Source: Lachnospiraceae bacterium UBA3645 (lineage in GTDB: Bacteria; Bacillota; Clostridia; Lachnospirales; Lachnospiraceae). From it: a stretch of DNA of 12,045 nt. The position numbers and the translations under genes were made by a program. The stretch covers positions 1-12,045 of the forward strand of contig DFKM01000078.1 in assembly GCA_002373555.1 (NCBI GenBank), in the 5' to 3' direction. Shown here in pieces: positions 4,589-12,036 of the stretch (position 1 is its first letter; every line of letters begins with the position of its first letter). The notes under the pieces are model-generated. The model did not search any database. It was not told the DNA's origin and saw only the letters and a program-made list of their open reading frames with translations.

Positions 4589-6649
4589 TTGAAATCTCTT
4601 TATATAGCTGAGAAACCCAGTGTTGCACAGGAATTCGCAAGAGTCCTGGGCATGAACATGAGCCGCGCGGACGGCTACCTGGAGGGCGATAATGCCGTCG
4701 TCACCTGGTGTGTCGGCCACCTGGTCACTATGAGCTATCCGGAAGTCTATGATCCGGAGATGAAACGCTGGCGGATGGAAACACTGCCGTTCCTTCCGGA
4801 GGAATTCAAATATGAAGTCATTTCTTCCGTGAAGAAGCAGTTCTCCACGGTGAAGAAGCTGCTGACCAGGAAGGATATCGACACGATCTACGTCTGCACC
4901 GACTCCGGACGGGAGGGAGAGTACATCTACCGTCTTGTCGAGCAGATGGCGGGCGTGAAGGGCAAGAAACGGCTGCGCGTGTGGATCGATTCCCAGACGG
5001 AGGACGAGATCAAACGCGGTGTGCGGGAAGCAAAAGATCTTTCCGAATATGATAATCTTGCGGCCTCGGCTTATTTGCGGGCGAAAGAAGATTATCTGAT
5101 GGGGATCAACTTCTCGAGACTCCTGACATTGAAATACGGAAATGTGATCTCCAGTCTGATGAAGAGAGACCGCACAGTTATTTCCGTCGGCCGTGTGATG
5201 ACCTGCGTGCTCGGTATGTGCGTCAGAAGAGAGCGGGAGATCCGGGATTTCGTGAAGACGCCGTTCTACCGTGTGCTGGCGCAGATCCCGTACGGGAAGA
5301 ATACTTCGGCCGGCGCAGGAGCGGAGGCGGCAGATGCAGCTGACGAGGGCGCACAGAAGTTCATTACAGCCGAGTTCCGCGCAGTGCCCGGAAGCAGGTA
5401 TGAAAACCATCCGGCACTCTACAAGGAGAACGGTTTTAAGGAGCAGGAAGAAGCACAGAGGCTGATCGCGTTTCTGACGGAGGGAGAAATGTCTCCTTAT
5501 GCAATGGAGATCGCCGGACGGGAGAAGAAAAAAGAGAAAAAGAACCCGCCGCTGCTTTTCAATCTCGCTGAACTGCAGAATGTATGTTCCAGGCAGCTGA
5601 AGATCTCGCCGGACCAGACGCTGAAGGTCGTGCAGGAGCTCTATGAAAAGAAGCTGGTCACCTACCCCAGGACGGATGCGCGCGTTCTGTCTTCCGCCGT
5701 GGCGAAGGAGATCGGGAAGAATCTCAAGGGGCTTCTTTCCTATAATCATGCGGCGCCTTTCGCGCAGGAGATCCTGGATCAGGGATCCTATAAGAACATC
5801 GGGAAGACCCGCTATACGAATGACAAGCAGATCACCGATCACTACGCGATCATTCCGACCGGCTACGGGTTCGGCGCGCTGGGCTCCGTCGGGGATCTGG
5901 GAAGAGCTGTCTACGAGCGGATCGTGCGGCGTTTCCTGTCGATCTTTTATCCGCCGGCCGAATATGAAAAATGGCAGCTGATCTTCACCCGCCGCGGGGA
6001 AAGCTTCTTCGCTTCGTTCAAGGCCCTGAATGATCCGGGCTACCTTGCCGTTGCCGGTATCCCGAAGAAAGCGGCCGGCACCGAACAGAACGACGGAAAC
6101 GGTGAAAACGAGACGGAAGCAGATGCGGATCTGCTCGCCTGGCTGGCGTCTCTGAAAAAGGGCGGAAAGGCTGCGGCGGCCGGATTCGAGATCAAAGAGG
6201 GAGAGACCTCCCCGCCGAAGCGCTATACCTCCGGTTCGATGATCCTTGCCATGGAAAATGCCGGTTCACTGATCGAAGACGAAGAACTTCGCGCACAGAT
6301 CAAGGGAAGCGGGATCGGTACTTCCGCGACCAGGGCGGAGATACTGAAGAAGCTGGTCGCCATCGAATATATGAAGCTGAACAAAAAAACACAGGTGCTG
6401 ACCCCCACGTTCCTGGGCGAGATGATCTTCGACGCGGTGGATCATTCGATCCGCTCACTCTTAAATCCGGAACTGACAGCCAGCTGGGAAAAGGGACTCT
6501 CGGGCGTGGCCGAAGGGACGATCACGGAGGAAGTATACAAGGAAAAACTGTATTCCTATATCATCCGGCGGACCGACAGCGTGAAGGGGAGGGGCGATAC
6601 GTCCTTCCTGCGGGATTCCTATGGGAAGCTGACAGCTTTCTACAGGTAA
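4589..6649 (+). CDS. topB: DNA topoisomerase III (type IA)
   Basis: A 686-residue type IA topoisomerase that cuts one strand through a 5'-phosphotyrosine and passes another, chiefly for decatenation. The TOPRIM domain starts at once: Glu8 in I-A-E-K-P-S and the acidic motif T-D105-S-G-R-E109-G-E. The second Asp of the textbook D-x-D-x-E is Gly107; other Firmicute TopB proteins also vary there. The active-site tyrosine is Tyr359 in V-T-Y-P-R-T-D-A-R. A late G-S-G-I-G-T-S-A-T-R-A-E motif is present. There are no C-terminal zinc fingers, as expected for TopB rather than TopA. Two low-complexity inserts (Ala/Glu/Asp-rich near 242-255, Asn/Glu/Asp-rich near 495-515) look like surface loops. The start is TTG 4589, five nt after AGGAGG (4578-4583); a later ATG would lose Glu8. 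No clear terminator separates it from the LysR gene. Confidence 0.93.
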   Translation: MKSLYIAEKPSVAQEFARVLGMNMSRADGYLEGDNAVVTWCVGHLVTMSYPEVYDPEMKRWRMETLPFLPEEFKYEVISSVKKQFSTVKKLLTRKDIDTIYVCTDSGREGEYIYRLVEQMAGVKGKKRLRVWIDSQTEDEIKRGVREAKDLSEYDNLAASAYLRAKEDYLMGINFSRLLTLKYGNVISSLMKRDRTVISVGRVMTCVLGMCVRREREIRDFVKTPFYRVLAQIPYGKNTSAGAGAEAADAADEGAQKFITAEFRAVPGSRYENHPALYKENGFKEQEEAQRLIAFLTEGEMSPYAMEIAGREKKKEKKNPPLLFNLAELQNVCSRQLKISPDQTLKVVQELYEKKLVTYPRTDARVLSSAVAKEIGKNLKGLLSYNHAAPFAQEILDQGSYKNIGKTRYTNDKQITDHYAIIPTGYGFGALGSVGDLGRAVYERIVRRFLSIFYPPAEYEKWQLIFTRRGESFFASFKALNDPGYLAVAGIPKKAAGTEQNDGNGENETEADADLLAWLASLKKGGKAAAAGFEIKEGETSPPKRYTSGSMILAMENAGSLIEDEELRAQIKGSGIGTSATRAEILKKLVAIEYMKLNKKTQVLTPTFLGEMIFDAVDHSIRSLLNPELTASWEKGLSGVAEGTITEEVYKEKLYSYIIRRTDSVKGRGDTSFLRDSYGKLTAFYR

Positions 6650-6736
6650 TCATGAAAACATGTCCCGGTACAGTTCCGGGATCATTCCGGTCTTCTTCCT
6701 GAAGATACGCAAGAAATGCGGAGGTACGGCAGCTTC

Positions 6737-7666
6737 ATGGACAAAACAACCGAGTATATTCTGGAAGTCGCGCGCTGCGGCGGTATTGCCGGCGCAGCAC
6801 GCAATCTGCATATCACATCGTCCGCGCTCAGCAAATTCATTATTCAGAAGGAAAAAGAGCTGGGCCTCAGTATTTTTGACCGGACCGGGAACAAATTTAT
6901 CCTGACCTACCCCGGCGAGCGTTATGTGGAGATGCTTTCTGAAATCAGAAAAAGACAGCAGGAGATGGACGCGGAAATGCGTCGTCTGGCAGATCTGTAT
7001 ACCGGGAGGCTGCGGCTCGGCTTTCAGATGTCGCTGGCAGGTTATATAACAAGGAAGATCGTGCCTGCAATGCAGGATCAGTATCCGGATATCCGTCTCT
7101 ATTTGAAGGAGGCCTCCGGCCGGGAACTGGAGCGTCTGGTTCAGAATGATCAGCTGGATGCGACCCTGATGATCATGGAAGAAGAACCGGACGGTCTGTG
7201 CTGTGAAAAGATCTGCAGCTGCCCGGTCGTCCTTGCAGCAGCAAAGGACATACCGCTGAAAGCACGGGCAATGACAAAAGAAGGATTTTCGCGGCCGTGG
7301 CTTCCGGATGAAGCGATCCTTTCGGAAAAACCGGTGCTGGATGAAGAAGCACACAGTCTTCGGAAATATGCCGGTTATCTGGTGAATGCCCATCCGGAAT
7401 TTCTGAAGGATGAGATTACGATCTCGAATGCCAGATCTGGGCTGATGTGTGTCGCGCAGGATCTCGGCATCATCTTCCTTCCGGAGATCCTGGTTCATGC
7501 GATGGGCTTTACAGAAGAAGTGGATCTGTATTCCTTCGGAACCGCCGAACAGTATTCGTGTCTGTCTGTACTGTATCATCCGAAATCTGCGGTAAAGGCT
7601 GAAATACAGGAACTGATCTGCAGAGTCCGGGAGAATATCCGGGAATTGGAAATGAATTGCTGTTGA
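6737..7666 (+). CDS. LysR-type transcriptional regulator
   Basis: A 309-residue regulator of the usual LysR size. Residues 1-60 form the winged helix-turn-helix: G-G-I-A-G-A-A-R-N-L-H-I-T-S-S-A-L-S-K at 15-33, then the E-K-E-L-G-L-S-I-F-D-R-T wing at 39-50. Residues from about 90 form the periplasmic-binding-protein-like effector domain (R-L-R-L-G-F-Q at its start). ATG 6737 is preferred over ATG 6716 because it gives the normal LysR N-terminus and has GGAGGT at 6720-6725, though with a long 11-nt gap. It lies 87 bp after topB in the same direction with no visible promoter, so it may be read from topB. It is not divergent from its likely target, the dehydratase gene 243 bp downstream, which is less common for LysR systems. 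The effector is unknown; a sugar acid would fit the neighbour. Confidence 0.9.
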   Translation: MDKTTEYILEVARCGGIAGAARNLHITSSALSKFIIQKEKELGLSIFDRTGNKFILTYPGERYVEMLSEIRKRQQEMDAEMRRLADLYTGRLRLGFQMSLAGYITRKIVPAMQDQYPDIRLYLKEASGRELERLVQNDQLDATLMIMEEEPDGLCCEKICSCPVVLAAAKDIPLKARAMTKEGFSRPWLPDEAILSEKPVLDEEAHSLRKYAGYLVNAHPEFLKDEITISNARSGLMCVAQDLGIIFLPEILVHAMGFTEEVDLYSFGTAEQYSCLSVLYHPKSAVKAEIQELICRVRENIRELEMNCC

Positions 7667-7694
7667 AACAGGCCCTGCGGCCTGTTTTTTTGTT
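7667..7694 (+). terminator. Intrinsic terminator of the LysR gene
   Basis: A perfect 8-bp stem, AACAGGCC (7667-7674) with GGCCTGTT (7679-7686), has loop CTGC and is followed by TTTTTGTTT. It starts on the base after the stop codon and isolates the regulator from the dehydratase gene. Confidence 0.93.
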
Positions 7695-7799
7695 TGCGCG
7701 GATGATGATTGTGAGCGTTTGGGCGGGATCGCGTCATTATTGCAGGACGATACCCCAAAAACAGACAGAGGAAAGCAGGCGGGCTTCTTTTCAAAATTA

Positions 7800-7815
7800 T
7801 CAACTGAAAAGTTGA
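7800..7815. promoter_or_regulatory. 16-bp dyad upstream of the dehydratase promoter (candidate LysR operator)
   Basis: TCAACT (7800-7805), spacer GAAA, AGTTGA (7810-7815) is a perfect dyad. Its centre (7807.5) is about 65 bp upstream of the predicted transcription start near 7872, the usual place for the main LysR-family recognition site. It is an even-length dyad and does not form the classic T-N11-A around its centre, so another regulator family is possible. Confidence 0.42.
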
Positions 7816-7836
7816 CAAAAGATGAATTTAAGGAAA

Positions 7837-7865
7837 TTTACATTCACGCAAATCGGGTATATAGT
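7837..7865 (+). promoter_or_regulatory. Promoter of the sugar-acid dehydratase gene
   Basis: TTTACA (7837-7842, 5/6) and TATAGT (7860-7865, 5/6) are separated by 17 bp. An overlapping TATAAA (7865-7870) with TTCACG (7843-7848) at 16 bp is an alternative. The start would fall near 7872, giving a leader of about 38 nt. Confidence 0.7.
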
Positions 7866-7909
7866 ATAAATAAGACTAAAAACACCACCACAGGAGAAGG
7901 AGGTTTCTT

Positions 7910-9052
7910 ATGAAGATCACCGGGATCGAGCTGCTCCCTGCGAGCAAGTATCTTTTCATCAAAATTCATACGGATGAAGGCATTCACGGCACGGGCGAAG
8001 TCGGTGCGTGGGGCTATCTGGACGGCTGTGTCGGGATCCTGAAAAAGCTGGAAAAATATCTGGTCGGACAGGATCCGTTCAGGATCGAGCATCACTGGCA
8101 GTATATCTATCGCAGCATGTATTTCCGGGGATCCATCATCATGAGCGCACTGGCGGCTGTCGATATTGCCTTATGGGATATCAAAGGAAAGGCATTGGGC
8201 GTCCCGGTCTATGAACTGTTCGGCGGCAAATGCCGGGATAAAGTCCGGTCGTATGAAGCGGTATTCAAGTTTACGCCCGAGGATATTGCCGCGCGGTGCG
8301 TGGAGCTGAAGAAGAATGGCTGGGACGCGGCCCGAATCATGATCACAGGAGACATTCGTCTGAAGCAGGCGGCCAGACGCAGCAGCGTTTACAATGCGAA
8401 GGTCTCGGATTATATAAAGATCATTAGGACGGTCAGGGAGGCGGTCGGTGATGATTTCGACATGATCCTGGAGTGCCACCGCAGTATGGATCCGATGGAA
8501 GCGATCGCCTTCGCGAAGGGCGTGGAGGAATACCGACCGCTGTTTCTGGAGGATCCGATCCCGCCGGACAGCCCGGAAGCCATGGCCGATATCGCAGCGA
8601 GGACCAATATCCCGATTGCGACAGGCGAGCGGTTCATCAACATCCAGGAATTTGAGACCACGTTTCAAAAACGTGCCGCGAAATACGTGCGGCCCGATGT
8701 CTGTGCGCTTGGCGGCCTGACGCCAAGCAGGAAGGTTGCAGCCATGGCGGAAGCCAATTACTGCAAGATCGTGCCGCATAACCCGCTCGGCCCGGTATCC
8801 ACGGCAGCATGCCTGCAGCTGGATGCTGCGATCCCGAATTTTGCGATCCAGGAATTCCCTTCCTTCTATCATGCCGGCAGCGAAGCACAGATGACGAAGG
8901 AGCCGCTGAAGGAAGAGGGCGGCTACATCATCATTCCCGACGCACCCGGCATCGGCATCGAACTGGTGGACGATATCTGCGAGCGTTTCCCGGAGGCCCA
9001 GCGGAGCATTTCCGCCCAGATCGCCTATGACGGATCTGTCTATGATGTTTAA
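7910..9052 (+). CDS. Enolase-superfamily sugar-acid dehydratase (galactonate dehydratase-like)
   Basis: A 380-residue protein of the mandelate racemase/muconate lactonizing group. Residues 1-115 are the capping domain (M-K-I-T at the start, S-A-L-A-A-V-D-I-A-L-W-D-I-K-G-K near 80); the rest is the TIM barrel. Likely metal ligands are Glu188 (E-C-H-R), Glu214 (L-E-D-P) and Glu240 (G-E-R). The acid/base pair is probably His190 and His290 (V-P-H-N-P-L-G-P), as in E. coli DgoD. No K-x-K motif is present, which argues against muconate cycloisomerase and dipeptide epimerase. Such enzymes dehydrate aldonic acids to 2-keto-3-deoxy acids; the exact substrate is unknown. The first metal ligand is Glu where DgoD has Asp. 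ATG 7910 follows AAGGAGGT (7897-7904). It is a single-gene unit with its own promoter and terminator, probably controlled by the upstream LysR protein. No transporter, kinase or aldolase is nearby. Confidence 0.88.
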   Translation: MKITGIELLPASKYLFIKIHTDEGIHGTGEVGAWGYLDGCVGILKKLEKYLVGQDPFRIEHHWQYIYRSMYFRGSIIMSALAAVDIALWDIKGKALGVPVYELFGGKCRDKVRSYEAVFKFTPEDIAARCVELKKNGWDAARIMITGDIRLKQAARRSSVYNAKVSDYIKIIRTVREAVGDDFDMILECHRSMDPMEAIAFAKGVEEYRPLFLEDPIPPDSPEAMADIAARTNIPIATGERFINIQEFETTFQKRAAKYVRPDVCALGGLTPSRKVAAMAEANYCKIVPHNPLGPVSTAACLQLDAAIPNFAIQEFPSFYHAGSEAQMTKEPLKEEGGYIIIPDAPGIGIELVDDICERFPEAQRSISAQIAYDGSVYDV

Positions 9053-9089
9053 AGCGCGGGATCTCCCGAACAATACAAATGCTGATCCG

Positions 9090-9118
9090 ACTGCAGTCCT
9101 GATGGGCTGCAGTTCTTT
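9090..9118 (+). terminator. Intrinsic terminator of the dehydratase gene
   Basis: ACTGCAGTCC (9090-9099) pairs with GGGCTGCAGT (9104-9113) with one T-G wobble and a TGAT loop, followed by TCTTT and further T-rich sequence. It lies 37 nt after the stop codon. Confidence 0.75.
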
Positions 9119-9124
9119 GCACCT

Positions 9125-9152
9125 TTGCTTTTTGTATGGAATCGCTTATAAT
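9125..9152 (+). promoter_or_regulatory. Promoter of the flavodoxin-like gene
   Basis: A consensus TATAAT (9147-9152) is preceded at 16 bp by a weak TTGCTT (9125-9130). The start near 9159 gives a leader of about 29 nt. Confidence 0.58.
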
Positions 9153-9187
9153 CGATATAGAATACGGATGGAGGAGGAATTGCGGAA

Positions 9188-9664
9188 ATGAAGAAAACGC
9201 TTTGCCTTTATTATACCAGGACGAACGCGACAAGAATGGCTGCGGAACTGCTGGCGCAGCATCTTGGCGCAGATCTTGCCGAATATACGGACGGCAAGGA
9301 CCGCCGCGGCATCCGGGGCTATCTCGGCGCCTGCATCGATTCCTTTAAGAAAACGCTGCCGAATGTCTATATCATGGGTCCGCACCGCCCTTATGAATAC
9401 GAGCGCGTGATCGTCTGCATGCCCGTCTGGGCGGAAGGACCGGCCATCGTCGGGAAGGCCCTGCTGGCAAAATGCAGGGAGGACTTTCCGGAGGATGTCT
9501 GTTTTGTCGTCACGCACATGGCAAAGACGGATTATGAGAAGAAGATCAACGCGCTGGATGCTTATCTGAAGACACCGCACCGCGCCCATCTTTCCCTGAG
9601 GACCAAAAACAACCCGCAGCTGAAATATGAAATCCGCGTATTTGCGGAGCAGATCGGGAAATGA
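9188..9664 (+). CDS. Small flavodoxin-like protein
   Basis: A 158-residue single-domain protein with the flavodoxin-like fold. The first strand leads into Y-Y-T-R-T-N-A-T at 8-15, which fits the FMN phosphate-binding loop (T/S-x-T-x-x-T). The second flavin loop, P-V-W81-A-E-G-P-A-I-V-G, matches the P-x-W of flavodoxins and related quinone reductases. There is no signal peptide or membrane segment, so it should be cytoplasmic. It probably carries FMN and transfers electrons or acts as a flavin reductase, but no partner is evident from context. ATG 9188 lies 10 nt after AGGAGG (9172-9177), a slightly long gap. It is flanked by its own promoter and terminator. It is more divergent than classical flavodoxins, so the family call is firm but the function is not. 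Confidence 0.8.
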   Translation: MKKTLCLYYTRTNATRMAAELLAQHLGADLAEYTDGKDRRGIRGYLGACIDSFKKTLPNVYIMGPHRPYEYERVIVCMPVWAEGPAIVGKALLAKCREDFPEDVCFVVTHMAKTDYEKKINALDAYLKTPHRAHLSLRTKNNPQLKYEIRVFAEQIGK

Positions 9665-9714
9665 CAGATGCAGGGCGTGAATATCAGCGCTGCCTGACAG
9701 AAACTGCCGCAATG

Positions 9715-9762
9715 TATGAGCCGCGGGGACGGAAATATCCGTCCTGCCGGCTCATATTTTTG
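9715..9762 (+). terminator. Strong intrinsic terminator after the flavodoxin-like gene
   Basis: The outer stem TATGAGCCG (9715-9723) pairs with CGGCTCATA (9748-9756), and the inner stem GGACGGA (9727-9733) with TCCGTCC (9738-9744) around an AATA loop. A TTTTTGTTTT tract follows and runs into the ftsY -35 element. Confidence 0.92.
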
Positions 9763-9763
9763 T

Positions 9764-9792
9764 TTTACAAATGCCGTCCCGCATGATACTAT
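9764..9792 (+). promoter_or_regulatory. Promoter of the ftsY-ilvA operon
   Basis: TTTACA (9764-9769, 5/6) and TACTAT (9787-9792, 5/6) are 17 bp apart, with TGA just before the -10 (extended -10). Transcription should start near 9799, at the left edge of a perfect dyad. Confidence 0.77.
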
Positions 9793-9800
9793 ATTAATTT

Positions 9801-9820
9801 GTCAGAGAATGTTCTCTGAC
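9801..9820. promoter_or_regulatory. 20-bp perfect dyad at the start of the ftsY-ilvA transcript
   Basis: GTCAGAGAA (9801-9809), TG, TTCTCTGAC (9812-9820). It sits at about +2 to +21 of the predicted transcript, suitable for a repressor operator or a 5' RNA hairpin. No T-run follows, so it is not a terminator. It does not match the LexA, CIRCE, CtsR or Fur/PerR consensus as I know them. Confidence 0.5.
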
Positions 9821-9849
9821 GAATGCCATCCTGAAACAGAGGTATCAAA

Positions 9850-10773
9850 ATGGAAGAAAAGAAACAGGGCCTGTTCGCGAGACTGCTGTCCGGACTGACC
9901 AAAACAAGAAAGCAGCTGGCCGGCGGATTTGCAAGCGTTTTCGGCCTGGATCATATAGATGACGATTTCTACGAGGAACTCGAAGAGATCCTGATCATGA
10001 GCGATATCGGCATACACGCGACCGAAGATATTATCGAAGATCTGAAGAATCAGGTCGATGAGAAACACATCCATAAACCGGAGGAATGCCGTCAGCTTCT
10101 GATGGATTCCATCAAGGCGCGCATGGATCTCGGCGAGAATGCCTACGAATATGAAGATAAGCAGTCTGTGCTTCTGGTCGTCGGCGTGAACGGCGTCGGC
10201 AAGACGACATCGATCGGAAAACTGGCGGCGCAGTTCAAGGCGGACCGCAAAAAGGTCGTCCTGGCAGCGGCGGATACGTTCCGTGCGGGCGCGATCGAGC
10301 AGCTGACGGAATGGGCGCACCGGGCAGGTGTCGACATTATCTCCCAGCAGGAGGGCGCGGATCCGGCCTCGGTCGTTTTTGATGCCATCGCGGCAGCAAA
10401 GGCGAGGAAGGCGGATATCCTGATCTGCGATACAGCCGGCAGACTGCACAATAAGAAAAATCTGATGGAAGAACTGAAAAAGATCAACCGGATCATCGAC
10501 AGGGAATATCCGGAGGCTTACCGGGAGACCCTGATCGTGCTGGACGGCACGACCGGACAGAATGCGCTTGCGCAGGCGAAGGTCTTCATGGAAGCAGCGG
10601 ATGTTTCCGGCATTATCCTGACGAAGATGGACGGAACAGCCAGAGGCGGCATCGCGGTAGCGATCCAGGCGGAACTCGGCATCCCCGTAAAGTATATCGG
10701 CGTGGGCGAGCATATCGAGGATCTGCAGAAATTTGATGCGGACAGCTTTGTGGAGGCGATCTTCGCGGAATAA
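9850..10773 (+). CDS. ftsY: Signal recognition particle receptor FtsY
   Basis: A 307-residue SRP GTPase that receives ribosome-SRP complexes at the membrane during co-translational insertion. The N domain is a four-helix region at about 20-95. The G domain follows: P-loop G112-V-N-G-V-G-K-T-T, then D-T-F-R-A-G-A with downstream Q-L, D194-T-A-G-R, T-K-M-D-G at 258-262, and a closing G-V-G-E-H-I-E-D-L. It has no methionine-rich M domain, so it is FtsY and not Ffh. The acidic N-terminal A domain is almost absent, as in many Gram-positives; a short basic/hydrophobic N-terminus (residues 8-32) may do the membrane contact. ATG 9850 has a weak AGAGGT site (9838-9843) 6 nt upstream. Its stop codon overlaps the ribosome binding site of ilvA, 12 bp before the ilvA start, so the two are co-transcribed and perhaps translationally coupled. 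The smc gene often linked to ftsY is not adjacent. Confidence 0.97.
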   Translation: MEEKKQGLFARLLSGLTKTRKQLAGGFASVFGLDHIDDDFYEELEEILIMSDIGIHATEDIIEDLKNQVDEKHIHKPEECRQLLMDSIKARMDLGENAYEYEDKQSVLLVVGVNGVGKTTSIGKLAAQFKADRKKVVLAAADTFRAGAIEQLTEWAHRAGVDIISQQEGADPASVVFDAIAAAKARKADILICDTAGRLHNKKNLMEELKKINRIIDREYPEAYRETLIVLDGTTGQNALAQAKVFMEAADVSGIILTKMDGTARGGIAVAIQAELGIPVKYIGVGEHIEDLQKFDADSFVEAIFAE

Positions 10774-10785
10774 GGAGCATATGTT

Positions 10786-12024
10786 ATGAATACCGAACTT
10801 ACCCTTGAGAAATTCGAAGAAGCGACCGAGATCGTGCAGCGGGTGATCCACCGCACGAAGCTCCAGTACTCGGAGTTTTTCAGCAATCAGACCGGGAATA
10901 AAGTATATTTAAAGCCCGAGAATATGCAGAAAACAGGCGCCTACAAGATCCGCGGCGCATACTATAAGATCAGTACGCTCAGCGAAGAGGAGCGGGCGCG
11001 CGGCCTGGTGACGGCTTCCGCCGGCAACCATGCCCAAGGCGTGGCTTATGCAGCGAAGGCATTCGGCGTACCGGCTACGGTCGTCATGCCGACCTCCACG
11101 CCGCTGATGAAGGTGAACCGCACCAAGAGCTACGGCGCGGATGTCGTGCTGTACGGGGATGTCTATGACGATTCCTGCGCATACGCGATGAAGCTGGCCG
11201 AAGAGAAGGGGATGACATTCATCCATCCGTTCAATGACCTGACGGTCGCGACCGGCCAGGGCACGATCGCCATGGAGATCATCCAGGATCTGCCGACGGT
11301 CGATATGATCCTGGTCCCGGTCGGCGGCGGCGGACTCCTGACCGGCATCTCCACGATGGCGAAGATGCTCAATCCGAATATCAGGGTGATCGGCGTGGAA
11401 CCGGCCAATGCTGCCTGCATGAAGGAATCACTGGCAGCGGGACATATCGTGACGCTGCCCTCCGCCAAGACCATTGCGGACGGCACGGCCGTGAAAACAC
11501 CCGGCGATCTGCTGTTCCCGTATGTACAGAAAAATGTGGACGATATCATTACCATCGAGGACGAGGAGCTGATCGTTACCTTCCTCGATCTGATGGAGAA
11601 TCATAAGCTTGTTGCGGAAAATTCGGGACTGCTGTCGATCGCAGCCCTGAAGCACCTGGACTGCAAAGGGAAGAAGATCGTCTGCGTGATCAGCGGCGGC
11701 AACATGGATGTCATCACGATGGCCTCCGTCGTGCAGCACGGCCTGATCGCCAGAGACAGAGTGTTCACGGTCTCCGTACTGCTGCCGGACAAGCCCGGAC
11801 AGCTGGTCAAGGTCGCATCGCTGATCGCCGAGAAGCAGGCGAACGTCATCAGTCTGGAGCATAACCAGTTCTTCAGCATCAACAGAAATGATCTGGTGGA
11901 GCTGCAGATCACGATGGAAGCATTCGGCACGGAGCATAAGCAGGAGATCGTAAAAATGCTGGAGGAGAACGGTTTCCGTCCGAAGCTGATCGAAAGAAAA
12001 GGAAAATCCATGGGATCATGGTAA
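10786..12024 (+). CDS. ilvA: Threonine ammonia-lyase (threonine deaminase)
   Basis: A 412-residue PLP enzyme that converts threonine to 2-oxobutyrate and ammonia, the first committed step to isoleucine. The PLP lysine is Lys54 in K-T-G-A-Y-K-I-R-G-A (usual form K-T-G-S-F-K). The substrate loop is S78-A-G-N-H-A-Q-G and the phosphate-binding loop is G180-G-G-G-L-L-T-G. Residues from about 326 form one ACT domain (V-F-T-V-S-V-L-L-P-D-K-P-G-Q-L), giving the short one-ACT class common in Clostridia rather than the two-ACT E. coli IlvA. Allosteric control is likely but the ligand cannot be read from sequence. With a biosynthetic AHAS and asd in the same window, an isoleucine role is favoured over a purely degradative one. 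ATG 10786 lies 8 nt after AAGGAG (10772-10777), which overlaps the ftsY stop. No terminator follows before the next start at 12037. Confidence 0.95.
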   Translation: MNTELTLEKFEEATEIVQRVIHRTKLQYSEFFSNQTGNKVYLKPENMQKTGAYKIRGAYYKISTLSEEERARGLVTASAGNHAQGVAYAAKAFGVPATVVMPTSTPLMKVNRTKSYGADVVLYGDVYDDSCAYAMKLAEEKGMTFIHPFNDLTVATGQGTIAMEIIQDLPTVDMILVPVGGGGLLTGISTMAKMLNPNIRVIGVEPANAACMKESLAAGHIVTLPSAKTIADGTAVKTPGDLLFPYVQKNVDDIITIEDEELIVTFLDLMENHKLVAENSGLLSIAALKHLDCKGKKIVCVISGGNMDVITMASVVQHGLIARDRVFTVSVLLPDKPGQLVKVASLIAEKQANVISLEHNQFFSINRNDLVELQITMEAFGTEHKQEIVKMLEENGFRPKLIERKGKSMGSW

Positions 12025-12036
12025 CGGGAGAACCGC

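Noticed and set aside
4463..5842. 459-codon minus-strand frame opposite topB
   Set aside because: A shadow frame with no domain and no promoter seen near its start.
6663..6681. Hairpin TCCCGG/CCGGGA after topB as terminator
   Set aside because: The stem is only 6 bp and no proper U-tract follows.
6650..7579. 309-codon minus-strand frame opposite the LysR gene
   Set aside because: A shadow frame; the plus-strand LysR domain structure is unambiguous.
7812..7817. Perfect TTGACA as -35 of the dehydratase promoter
   Set aside because: No acceptable -10 lies 16-18 bp downstream; it is part of the dyad, and TTTACA/TATAGT at 7837-7865 is a better pair.
9057..9068. Dyad CGGGA-TC-TCCCG after the dehydratase stop
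   Set aside because: The loop is only 2 nt and there is no T-run; the real terminator is 9090-9118.
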